A stretch of 64,000 bases of DNA from Numida meleagris. Taxonomy: Eukaryota; Chordata; Aves; Galliformes; Numididae. Location: contig NC_034414.1 of the NCBI RefSeq assembly GCF_002078875.1, positions 8,355,993 to 8,419,992 of the forward strand, written 5' to 3'. The position numbers were made by a program, and so were the translations under genes. Positions 12,688-25,255 of the stretch are shown one piece after another (within the stretch, counting starts at the first letter, position 1; every line of letters starts with the position of its first letter). A model generated the notes under the pieces. The model was not told where the DNA came from, ran no database searches, and saw only the letters and a list, made by a program, of their open reading frames with translations.

Positions 12688-15600
12688 ACTTCTAAACAAA
12701 AATTGAAACTCTCATCAGTATGGTCTGTGCAAACTATGGTAGCAATGCTGCAGAAAAGTACTCATTAAAGATGATTGAAATACAAGTGTTTGAATAATTA
12801 TTTACTGAATTTAAGCCTGCCTTGATCTAGTAAAATATTAAAGATTTCTGTTTTGGGAAAGCTGAATGCTTTTGCTAACTGTAAGTATATGAGTAGCTAC
12901 GAAGTTAGGCTGCTCTTGAAAGGGTTTTTTGGACCGAGGCCTGGAAGATGAAAAGCAAATAGCATACAGCTGGACGGCTGCTGCAGCTTGGTCTTGCAAA
13001 TGTACCCTTGTGCACTATGTAGTTGGTTGTGTGCCTTTCCCACCTATTTTTCAAGAGCTGTAGCATTTCAAACACATTTTCTGAGCAAAGCTAATTGTAT
13101 TAATGTGCACAATAGCACATGTTGCTTTAAAACTGGCTTTAGTGCCACAGAATAATTAGTACAATTATGCTGTCTTGAAATCAAGAATAGGTTCAAGACA
13201 AATCATTACGTATATGGCTCACGGGTTATGCAAGCTAAATGTAATTCTCTAGAAAAATATTCATTTTAGATATTTTTTATACTGAGGAATGCATGTAACT
13301 CTTTTGTGTGCAGTACTGTTTTTCTTTGTGGATTTGTATATTCCAGTTCTATCACTTTTAGAAAACAGAAAATGTGCTAAACTGTTTTAGCATGTATCTA
13401 GCTCATAAATATCCTCGTACATGACCTAATGAGAGGCAGAATATGTACATTTAGCTTTGTATTCTTGATCCTGTTATAAAGTGCTGAGAATTTACGCTTC
13501 TGGGTAAGCAGAAATTATGCAACAAATGGTCTGCAGCATGGACTTTTGCCAAAGAGTGGTAAGTTGTCAGTGGTTTTTAAATTTTCATGTTATGGCTTTT
13601 CTTATTTGAAGTTATGGTTTGTGTGAGTTGTGGTGAGATCTGGATTTGAAGAACATCTGTCCAACTGCTTTGCTTATTCCAAGTAACATTCATCTCTTTG
13701 AGATTGCTTCCCTCCTCTCATCCTTTTTCCGTTCATGCCTTGTTATGTTGACACAGTATTTGTAGAAGATACTGGAATGTAGGTAAAAGTGTTACCAACA
13801 CTCTTTACGTACCAGTTTGTGGTAAATTTACCTTAGGAGAGGCTTGTCCTTTATGAGTATGTATTCACAAGCTGTGCATTTTTTTAGTGTTCAGGGAAAA
13901 CAGTTTTTGTACCAAAAGAGTGCGTTTTCAAAAACTAGTCTAAAATGTAAAATATCTTCATGTTATTTTAGAAGTAAAAACAATATAAAATAAAACTGAA
14001 ATGAACAGGATTAATGTATTTTAGGGGCAGTACTCCATAAATACTGCATAGTAAGTGTGCAATCAGCCCAGCTGTAGTGGTGTTAGGTAGATAAGAGAAA
14101 TGTGAAACAGAAGTCAAAAGAGAAAGTTTGTGTCATTTTGTACTTTAATGTGTAGGACACAAAAAGTAGCACTGACTCTAACGTTTTATTGCAGTTGAAA
14201 TAATCAAAAACTGCATTAATAATTAAGATAGAGTTTTACATTGAAAGACTTCCTTTCTTTTCCTACGTAGTGTGTCCTGTTCGAGGATAAGTTTTTGCAA
14301 CAAGCAACCATAGCCAAAATGAAATAACATGGTAGTGCTGCTCATTTTTAAGAAAAGCAGGATGCATGCGGCCTAACTGAACCTTAGATGATGCTTGTTC
14401 CAAAATTTATCTTCTGTTGTTATAAAGGTCACCTAGGTTTTACCATGTCACCAGTGGGTGGTGTTTGGTCCGTCTAATTTGCCCAATGCAGCTCCGTTTC
14501 TTCTCTTCTGACTCACTGTAGTACTAAAAATCTTATTTTAATCAGAGGCCACTATTCCTATGGGTAGCTAGAGATAGCTTTGATCTGTGAAGATAAAAAA
14601 GAAAATGTAAGATCTGGTGTGATTTCAAGATAAACCTATTTCCTTTTCCTGTCTGTGCATTTGTTACTCTTTCCAGCTCTTCTTTGGTGACTTGACAGCA
14701 GCATTATGGCAATAAGTGGAAAAATCAACTAAGAAGTATAATTACCAGTAAATAAAAGCAGCTTGTTACGTGAAGCACCGTCTCAAAATAAGCCTTGTTA
14801 CTTTTTAACGTTCCAAATGTTCATTACTTTCCTTGTATATCACATGAAATGCAACCAGAAACAGTGGACAGATAAGTGGACAGTAAAAAGTTAGCTGAGG
14901 TATGTGTGTTGTTGAGCAGGATGTGCTGCCGTGGACAAGACTCAAACATGCTTGAAAGTTGAAAAAGGTGCAGGACTCAAGTGTCATTATTCACACCAGA
15001 AACTGATGGATTCGATTCTTTCCGCATCATTCCTTTAGTAAGGTCCTAGAAAATGTACTTGAGTTGGGAGACTTAGAAACTCCTCAGGATTTATTTATGA
15101 AGCCTTTTACAGTATAGCTTATTTTTAGCATATGATGTGTTTGTGTGTGTCAATTTTCTCTTAGCATTAATGGTTTACACATGTTATCTATAGTAAAATA
15201 ATTAGTAAACTAATTTCAAACATGAACAAAAAATTAGCCAAAATTTTATGAGGCAGAACAAAGTTTTTAGTGTAAATATATACTTTTTGTTATTTTTCTG
15301 AAACGTCAAATGTTGCCAACTAACTTATTACTCTGTTGGATCCAAGTCTGCTTTTTGGTTTTTTTTCTTTTGTTCAAGTGATGATTGGGTTTTGACAAGC
15401 TGATTGCTATTCTCTGAAAATGCAAGTAGTTGCATTCCTGTGGAAGCTTACTTGATGTTATAATTAAAGAAATGAGGAATGATTTTAAAATGACTTTTAT
15501 GAAAAGGTCTCGTATCCTAGTGTAGTCTCTTAGTATTGCTGTAAGTTATGTTAAGGCCAGTGATAGGAGCAATATGCTGGGCAGGCTCAGACCAAATGAG

Positions 15601-18600
15601 AACAAGAAATCAGCTCCTAAAGAAAAATTTATAAATAAAATGGTGTTAGGGAAGTGTAGAGAAGTAGGATGCTTTCCCTACAAGTGGTAAGAACCTGCTC
15701 TGAATTTAGGGAATATCATGAAAAAAAGGCAAAAATACTAAGATTGCATTTGGAGGTTTCCAGAGAGCAAAAGCGTCAGAGTTAAAACAACAACAAGACA
15801 TCTGTTAACAGTCTTGTATTCACATTCAGCATCTCCTACAAATATAGAAAATGTAGTCATTACTCTGGGTGGCACCTTGGTTACCTCAGGTCACCAGCTA
15901 CTAATAATTTGAAAACTTACAAGTGGATAGCATTTGATTGGGGGAAGAAAAAAATGGAAAAAACTTATAGGCATATGTATTCTTCATTCTCCTCAGCATC
16001 ACTGATCGCAGCAAGGTTACTCTCCAATAAATACAAGTGAATGTGAGTAGCAGAGAATCTGTTGTTCCATCCATAACAGCTGTGCAGTGCTGTCTTAAAT
16101 GGGAGAACTTGTAAGGTAGGTGCCCAGTAATTGCTCATCTTGTTGGCATTTGATGTGATTCGTTATTATTAGGAATTTCACTTTTTTCATACATGTTTTC
16201 ATAGAATTCGCTTGCTGTTCCCTGGATATATAGCCTGTCTAGGAGGTGCTCCGCTGGGATCAGCAGTTACTGATGTAAGGCTGTACAAAGATATCTTTCT
16301 CACCAAACTGGCAAGTGAGGCCTGGAAAGTTGTAATGGTATTTCATCGTTGACTGGAGTAGAGAGACCCAAGGTGAATAGGATTTGAAGTCCGGAGTGGA
16401 ATGGTGATCTTCAAGTGGCATGGCAACTCAGACTCCTAATGCAACTGTAGCAGTATTGTAGGAACATTTAAATGAGAGTGTTGATGATACAAAATACAGG
16501 CAATTTGGATGTTCCGTACTGGTTTCTTTTATCATTTATTCAGAGAAGCTCTGGTAGGTAGAAACAGCGACCTTGTGACTTTAACCAGTCAGTCTTGCTT
16601 GGTTTGAGACAACATTTGCAGGGGCAATTGTTTTACCTCTTAGAGTTTGAGGCTAAAATTGATATTGTAACCAATCCTACAACTGGTTATAGTTTCCTGG
16701 TTCTTATTACTTATATTCATAAGTTGATTTTTAAAAGCCTGCATGTGTAATATTTTAGAATAACTTTTAGAAAACCAACTGATATCTGTGAGTGATAGCA
16801 CTATTATGATAATGTCGTGTCTTCTGGTGTGGGCAATGGTGTGATATCTGTGGCACATTCTGCTGTTGTTGCAGTGCCAACAGATTAATGGTGCTGTGCC
16901 CAGGCCATCGACCCAGCTGTGTCTCACCCCACAGACTGTAGTTTTCCACAGAGAGTGGTGCTGCAGCTACTGAGTTAGCTGGGCAGCTGGAGAGCCAGGC
17001 ATTTTCCCCAACATACACTAATCCACGTGTATCATTTAAGTGTCTTTTGCCCTTGGAACAATATAGTAATTATGCAGCGTTAATGGTATTTCAGTACTTC
17101 TGCTAGAAATTTTGAAACATCAGAAGATACTTCCTATCACTGTTGTGTATGGAACGGGTTGCTGGTCTGGAACACCAAAGGAAGAGAAATAATAAAAACT
17201 ATCCTCTCAGACTATACATTTATTAAGGTGGTTCTTGAAGTCTATTATTTTTTCAGCCTGTTTTCAGCTACTGAAAATTGATGTCTTAAAGTTTTTAGCA
17301 AGTGTTTTGATTTGATTTTTGTTTAGGGAAAGGTGGTTTGTTTTGCATTGCTGACTGCAGATCATTATTTCTTTAGAATCTATTTTTTGTTTGATTGACA
17401 GATAAGAGTCTGAGCGATACTAACATATATAGGCTACCTGCTTTCAGACTGGTAGGCTACATATTTAGGAGCTGCAGTGGTATTGCAGTGTCTACTGTTT
17501 GCAGTTGACACTCTTGAGTTTCCAACAGTTGTTTTTGCAGTGTTCAATGTATGTGTCACCAGTGGTGAGAAGTCTGGAAATGAGAGCCAGCAACACACAC
17601 ACAGCTTGTTAGAGATAACACTCAAGATGTCAGAACATAATCAGATCTCTCTGCTGAATGGCTCATTATTTTCTGCAGGTTCATCTGAAAATGACAAGCT
17701 TTTGAACTGTTTTTTTTTTTTTTCCTTCAAGTTTGACTCACTGTTCTTACCTTGGTCTCAAGACCTTTTTATACATTTCTTAACCTGTTGTATACACCAG
17801 GGAAATGAAGAATGTTGTTGGAATAGCTAGTAGGGGATGTGGGAGAGGAGAAAAGACATTTACTTAACCTTCAGCTCTGATCTTAAATCTCACTTTTTCA
17901 AATTCAATTACCAAGTACATTAAGGTTTTCTGTTTCAAGAGTAGTTGCTCTGATCTGCTTAAAATATAAGGAGAAGACAGAGGCATTCTAACCACCTCAC
18001 ACCCTCGAACTGACTTACATATCAAAATTTAAGAGGTGCAGAATATCTTCGCTATTTTCTTTCAGTCTGTAAAGATGATATTACTCAAATTACAGAACGC
18101 ATTATATGATGGATATAGAGATGCCTCCTAATGTTGCCCTAGTACTGGAAGCTGTGTTGTAGTGTGAGCTCACACTGAACTCTTTTCTTGTATCTACATC
18201 CACTCTTTATGTATGCTTAGCTAAGCCTTTTACATCGCTAGAGAATCCAAATACTGAAAAGAAGGTGATGGGAATCGAGACATCATTAGTTCAGTTCTTT
18301 ATGGACTCATTCCTCCTCTTTACACTTTACTTGACTCATTTTCTGAGTTGCTGAGACAAAATCAAGTTTTCTGTTAAATATGCCCACCTCTCAAGAGTGA
18401 TGAAGATGAAACTGATCCTTTACACATGGCATTATGGATTACGTATTTTATTTACTTACTCATGTTTGTGATATATTTTTGGCTCTTAGCATGAACCAAG
18501 CAGGCCTTTCTCTGAACTTCAAAAACATATTTTCACTAACAGCACTGCAGCAAACCAGAGAGAGAATGTATCTCCTGGAAAGTCATAGGCAGATAGCAGA

Positions 18601-21600
18601 GTATAGAGGGCAAAAGGCCTGAAACTGTATTATTACAGATTTCAACAAACTGTTCTCCAGCCAGGTGCTTGCTTTTTTGTGATTGTTTCAATTTAGTCTC
18701 TTCTGTAATAAATTATAAATAGCCTTGGATTTAGGTTGCACCTAGTGCGTATGAAAGTTACCACCGTACATGCAGGACTGATGAACTTAAGGTGCACGGC
18801 TAGGTTTACTCATTAAATATTGAACATTCCCCATCCATAAATAGTCTTAAAAACAGAATGATTACATCTGTCAGGTTGAGGCATCTGTAGCTTTTTTTCT
18901 TATTTCACACACACATGCATAGAAAACATTCTTTCATTTTCTATGTCATTATTGCTGTATTAATCTATATAAGGGCTCCCATGGAGTTCTTGCTGCAGTG
19001 CATGCTGCCAACTTTGCATTTAAGTTAGTACTAAATGGCCTTTTAAAAGTTGGAAGTGTCTTCTGACACTGGGGGATACATAACTTTCCTTTTCTTCTGG
19101 GTTATTTGTGTCTTGGTTTTAGAAAATGAGTTTGGTTCCTTTTGTAATATATGGAGAGAGTGAAATTGACTTTCTGGTTTTGATACATTTTTTTGCGTTC
19201 TCAGTGTGCTTTATCAGCCCTGTGGCTGAGATGTTTAGTTTGGCTTATGGGATTCCATGTATAGTCTGACCAGTGGTAAATAAATGAGAAAGACACCTTG
19301 GCATGTGTAGGGGAACATCATCGTTAGTTCTTTGTGATACACATTATGACCAGCACTTTCTTGATAGCTTTGCATTGACCTGAAGAGTTACACTCACATT
19401 TATTTGAAATTTACTTCGAAGTGCTAGAGCTTTTGTTTGGCTTTTTCTCACTTTGCTTTCCAAAAGATAAAGCTGTGTTACTAATGAGCGCTCTTCATTG
19501 TCTTAGTCATGTGCTTGCCATTGAGGTTTCTGATGTCAGTGGGGTTATTCACATGATGAGCATTATGCACATATCCTCAGGCAGCCTGAGTCTGGAAAGA
19601 TGCCTGTTGACATTACAATGGAAAAAAAAAAAAACCATCAGAGAATGTAAGGTTATTCCTGTTGAAAGCATCACATCGGGATAGTTCTTTAAAATCAGTT
19701 TTCCTTGATTGCTCTTCACATGAAATAATTTATCTTGAGATTTTTATGCACCTAACCAAATTCTAGTGTAATTATTTCCATATGAGACCATTTAAATGAA
19801 TGCGATTGCGCAAATGTAACTAAAAATTTGTCTCCATGTTGTAGTTCTGAACTAAGGGAAACAAGGGCAATTCAGGTGATGTGGGAGGTTTTATGCACAA
19901 TCTGAATCTGCTCTGTGATGCTTGTCTTCAGTCCCCTTGCAAAACAGTTCTGAAACCCTATTCATTTACAACAGCAACTGGTAAGTACACTGGAATTCGT
20001 AAGGCTTGATCGTAGGATCCTATAGAGGACATGTCTTGGCCCTTCCAACCTCATACACAATGAGTACAATCCTAATATGAAGGTAAGAAGATGAACAGCT
20101 TTTCAAGATGCAACAAATATTAAGTACGAGTAATCCCAATGTCTTTCAGTGGAGCAACATTGTACTGTGTGACCCCCTGTACTGACCACAGCTATAGCAG
20201 GGGCTATAGAAAACAGCCTTCACATCTCCCCAAATATGGAGTTATTTTTCTACTTGAAGGCATCTCTGATAGTTACGGAAGGTTGCATAAAAAGTAATGA
20301 AGTGCAATTGTTGGTTCAAAGAATCTTCACCCTTCCTGGAGAAGCACAGGTACATAAATAGAGCATGGATGTGAGTGCTAGTTGTGTTGCTTCCATCCAT
20401 TTGACACGTGATTCCAGTGCTGATTTATGCATGCAGTTACTATTCTCATTTCTACTAATGAGTGCTGTTAGCAAGGGAGGTAGACGTTAAAAATTTAGTT
20501 TTTGGATTTTTTTTATTTTTCAAAAATGTTGGACAACATACAAAACGAGCATGTATATGTTATTCCTACTGAGAAAAATTAATGCAATTCCCACCTTGTT
20601 TGACTTCTTTTGTGTGTGCAAGAGATTTAAATAGGATCAAAGGCACTGCTGAATTCTTTCTGAATGCGTGCCTTTGGTAGGCCAGTTGAGTACAAGCCTG
20701 TATTGCTGATGAAAGCAAATTGTCCTAGAAGTAAAGGTCACCCGCTTGTTACCTTATTATTGTTTGTATTTTGAATATGGGAAACGCTTCTCAGTTAGTG
20801 TGTGTGCTATCTTATCTTGTATGCAACTGAAAAGAATCTCACTGTGTTTTAAAACACACAAATTGGTAAAAGGTTATGGTTCTTATTATATATTACATTA
20901 ATATTCTTATTACATACAACCAATCTTAACAGAAGTTCCTTAGGCACCTCCTATAGAAAAGAGATGCTGCAGAAAGGAACGAATTTATGAAGGAGTTTCA
21001 GAGGGCTCGTTAACTAACAACATGGATGAACTCAAGGTAAAATAAACATTTAAAGGGCAGCCTTGCATTAGAAGGGACAGGTAGCAAGAGTAATTTCTAT
21101 CTGCCGTCAGGTTTATAAACATGGCATTTTAAGAGACATCAGAAGCTGTAGAAAGGTTTGTTGTCACTGCTTGCTTACTAAACATGAAGGAAAAACTGCT
21201 AGTAAGGAAATTACATGGAAATAAGAGAGATGCAAGTCAAACCAAAAGAGCAAAAGCTGTTTGTTTCCAAGGCTGCATTAACTACAGCAACAAACCAATA
21301 CTCTCCAATGCTCTCCTTCCGTTACTTTGGATTTCAGATATCTCCAAGAGTGGAAAATGCTGCAAGGGTAGTGGTATGTTTTTGAATTACTAGGAAGAGG
21401 TTTTGTTGGGTCTCATTACAACTGTTAGGCAATTGTACAGTGAAAGTGAAGCTGCTTTTTGTAAGAATAACCATATTCGTGCAAACTGGAAAGCAAATAG
21501 TGAAGTAGTTGGGTCCCACTCCAACTTTTAGCTGTTCCTGCATCATTATCTCTGTGACTTAAAGGCAAGAACTGGGTTAATACCTTTTCACGTGTTGCAA

Positions 21601-24600
21601 ATGCTTTCTTCTCCTAGAAGATGAAAATATCTTAATGCTCATGTCTTTAAGTAAAATTAGCAAATGGTTAGTGGAAAAGTCCTCTGATTTACACGTGCAT
21701 AATGTCAGGCTGCAGGAAGTCTTTTGACCAGCAGAGAACTTGTGTGTGTGCCTAATTATAAATGACCCAAGTAAAAAATCTTGAGATTTCTTGTTTAGTA
21801 TGCCTTAAAAATTCCAAAGAGTGACTTGAAGGCCAATAGCTATTATACTTGTTAAATATAATTTGATTTATACTTCTGATGGTGACACCTGGTAATTCTC
21901 AGTGGCAGAAGGAAGAAGCCTGAATTATCATGCTCTTATTGAGGATACTTGTTGAGCATGCAGAATTCTGTGTGCCTTAGGCACACTAGCAGGAGAGTCG
22001 AATATGAACAGTACAGAAAGTTGACTTTTTTTTTCCTGAATGCGTTCACAAGATTTATTTGTGGAGGGAAAAAAAAATGCGTTTGAGGAGGTATATCTGT
22101 GATTATTAAATTTATGAACAGTTCTTGTAAAGCTGCTAAATGTAAAGCAAAATTTTGAAAGTGTCTGGATTTGGAAGCTGCCTTCAGTTTCTATTTCTGT
22201 ATGTGAGGTTTCCCACTAACAGCAAACATAGAAAAGCAAGGGGGGCTTGCGTCCTATTTTCTGAGGTGACACTTGCAAGGATGTCATCTGAAGAAGAGTG
22301 AAGACCTTTGCTTACCTTCAGTTAGGAATTATGGTTTTGAACCACAACTTTAGGAGGCCTCAGCCTCAGTGTCTTGGAGTGTTTTATCTGCAGCACAGAT
22401 CTGCAAACATTACTTTTAACACTGTGAAAACAGAGGTTCTGAGGCCTTTTAAACACAGGAATGGGCAGATGGCTTGGTAAGCAGTATACAGATGGTCAGC
22501 TAAGCTACCCCTTCCAAACCACAGCTCTTTCCTCACAGTTTCAGCAAGTCTTCCTTTCAGATTGTCAGTCTTGTGCACTGTGACAGAGTGTACAAAGCTC
22601 TGTCATGGGATGACTTCATGCTTGAACTCGTTCTACTGTTTTTGAAATTGTACACAGCAAGAGCTCTTCAAACTGCAGGCTGTCCAGTAGCCCAGACAAG
22701 TATCTGTGGTTGAATTCCATGTTCCCGGCTTGGTGCGTCTGATACAGCCACTTATGAAGCCAGTGCTTGTATACTTGAGGGGAGAAGTAAGCCATTCTCT
22801 GTGGCTACATCTGGATCTGGAACTTGCTGGAATAAAAAATCAAGTCATCAACATACACCCCTCTTTCTTCTTTTTTTTTTCTTTCCCATCCCATTTGTCT
22901 CAGGCACTTCCAGACCCAGATTTGCAGGGCTTAGAAGTAACAAATGTGGCTTACTATAATAGCAGTATTGTACGATGCCAAAAATCTGATTTGGCAAGAA
23001 AGGTTGTTCTTCGTTTCTGACTTGCACGTCCCCTGCAGTAAACGCTTAGCAATCAAAGTCTAGTTAGTGATTTTCTGGAAGATGTGTTGGTCAGTAGAGA
23101 ATTCAGCTTATTTTTTTCTTTCCAACACTGGCGTTGACTTTGGAGCGCTATCAGGAAAAACATATTAAAGTCAGACTTTCATCTGTTCTTACTTCCTCTT
23201 AATGCATATGGTCAGGTGTGTGGAATAAGAATAGCTAGCTATTTGCTATGCAAGGTATTGCTTATGAAGCGTTCTTCTTCAGGGTGAAGCTATAATATCA
23301 AGGTTGATTTTGTCAAATGTTATTTGCTGTGTTGATGTAACAGATTATCAAAGGCCTGGATATCGTGACTAGCAAAGTGTCTTGAAGTGAGAGATTGAAA
23401 ATGCAGTCTATTTGTTTACTAAAAAGCAGGTTAAAGGATGACCTTATTGTCCTCTACCAGAATGTATAAATGAGTGAGAGGTAATTGTGTATTCATTAGG
23501 TGAAAAGCATAGCAAGATGCAAAGGTCTGAACCTTAGACCAAATAAATTCATATTAGAGACTGAAATTTAATGATTAAAGCCAATGACAGGTATATATTT
23601 TTTATTATTTAAATTGAACTTGAGTCCTTAATGCTTTTTGCCCTTAAGTAAAGACAACTGTTGTGGAAAGAATAAGTTCAATGCAGAATTTGCAGGCTGA
23701 TCTGGATTAAGCCTCGGAAAGACTGCTTAAGATATACTGCAAGTTGCAGGATTCAGTGTAACCGTGGGTAGAATGAGAGAACTGCTGTGCAGGAGGTAGA
23801 ACTTAACAGCCAATGGTGGGTTTAGGGGCTTGCTATGTAAATATAAAGAACCCAGAAAATTTCTTTGTGTGATAAATTGAAGTACTGTTTTTTTCAGGTA
23901 CAGCGGATGTTCTTAGGTCAGTATAAGAAAATAGGTTACATTATTGCAAATGAGTTAAGAAATGAAATACCATGAATTAAATGCATTACTTTGCTTTCCT
24001 TGTACTGAAAGAAGCTGGGTAAACTTGTGCTGAATTTAATGTTTATGTAGTCATTAGAGTGGTTCTAGTGCTGTTGATTGTAACAGTCTTTAGCACGTAA
24101 ATAGTTTATTCAAACAAAAATCTTGAAGCAAATTATAGAGGGCATGATGGTCCTTTTGTTTTTAATGTGTGCCTTTCCATCCAACTATGTAAATATATTT
24201 TTTCTATGTCCAACAAAACTAAGCTGGACTGTTAATTATTGCAACTTTTTTTTTCTTCTTCTGGAATCAAAGAATTTGAAAGTATGTGTCCCTCTCCTCA
24301 GAGCAGCAGCAGCTGTTGATAATACATCTGAAACACCTTTTCCTAATTCCAGATCACTTCACCTAGAAACAGATTAATGAGTCATTTTAGCAGACTATAT
24401 GACAAAATTTCTAAAACGTAAGATACAGAGGAAATAGAGGCAGGCTTTTCTTGGTTTTGGAGTAGAGAAATGGGAGCCATGAGTTACTTTTACTGTAGGG
24501 CTACACAAGTCACTGCCTGTTTCTGTCCTGCTATCAGCCCTGGTTTCATAGACTGTAAAAGTAGTTAGCTATGTGTCTTAAACAGTAAAAAGGTGGGAAC

Positions 24601-24887
24601 CAAAGTGTTACACAAGAGTGATACAGGGTGTAGATAAAGTTACATCAACCCCAATTCTTGATTTTCTGCTGAGGAGATATGTAGAATTTCTGACTGCAGC
24701 AAGATCTTTCTTATCAGAGTCAGCAGAAGTTCTGAATTGTAGACTGGGAATTCCTTGATGCAGTCTTTGTAACCTCACCCTAGACACATTGCTGTAAATA
24801 CAGATGTGTTGCTAGTAGCACTACTAATGCCAGGATACTCTGATTTGGATTCACTTTTTTTTTTTCTTCATCTTTTAATCTTGAGTG
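12688..24887. other. 12-kb unique AT-rich non-coding block
   Basis: This is the longest stretch here without a recognised interspersed repeat. It holds T-runs at 17710-17723, 22871-22880 and 24855-24865, and an A-run at 19622-19634. The longest frames (117 codons at 17477-17830, 104 codons at 22706-23020) show no known domain. The only splice-like signal I singled out is at 22904 (see findings). No tRNA, CR1 or LTR was seen. A 'cccttccaacctcat' phrase near 20040 lacks the rest of a CR1 end. Confidence 0.5.
22904..23002 (+). other. Speculative 99-bp exon candidate
   Basis: A long pyrimidine tract (22862-22900) leads to CAG at 22901-22903, which is a good splice-acceptor context. The following 99 bases stay open in one frame for 33 codons (starting ALPDPDLQGLEV, ending KSDLARK) up to AAG|GTTGTT. 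That matches a minimal GT donor but is a weak one. The length divides by three and the phase is 0 on both sides. I do not recognise the peptide, and similar coincidences are expected by chance in 64 kb. It is listed so that it can be tested, not as a gene call. Confidence 0.12.
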
Positions 24888-25255
24888 GTGCTGGGGCTGT
24901 TCAGCCTGGAGAATAAAAGGCTTTGGGGAGACCTGATAGTGGCCTTTCAATATCTAAATGGGGAATATAAGAAGGAAGGAGATAGAGTCTTTAGCAGGAT
25001 CTGCTGTGGTAGGACAAGGGGAAATGGTTTCAAACTAAAGGAGAGGAGATATAGATTGGATATAAGGAGGAAGTTTTTTACACTGGAACAGATGGCCTGG
25101 AGACGTGGTGGGTGCCCTGTCCCTGGAGACACTCAAGGTCAGGCTGGACCAGGCTCTGAGCAACCTGATGGAGCTGTTGATGCCCCTGTTCATTGCAGGG
25201 GATTTGGACAAGATGACCTTTGAAGATCCCTTCCAACTCAAATGATTCTATGATT
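24888..25255 (+). mobile_element. CR1 LINE 3' fragment with C-terminal ORF2 remnant
   Basis: The plus-strand frame 24885-25223 reads through CR1 ORF2 C-terminal signatures: LFSLENKRLWGDLI, FQYLNGEYKKEGD, GRTRGNGFKLKERR and LDIRRKFFT. A deletion of about 20 bp near 25083 removes the start of the next conserved block (the 'V..HWNRLP' segment) and shifts the frame, so the rest of that frame is not CR1 protein. The 3' end reads 'ttccaactcaaatgattc' and 'tatgatta'. The retained open frame reflects the parent element and is not a host gene. Confidence 0.93.

Noticed and set aside
17477..17830. 117-codon plus-strand frame
   Set aside because: It is overlapped by an antisense frame, carries a homopolymer F run from T14, and has no recognisable domain.
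20014..20056. 'cccttccaacctcat' phrase resembling a CR1 3' UTR
   Set aside because: Neither the preceding CR1 sequence nor a terminal ATTCTATG repeat is present, so this is too little for a call.
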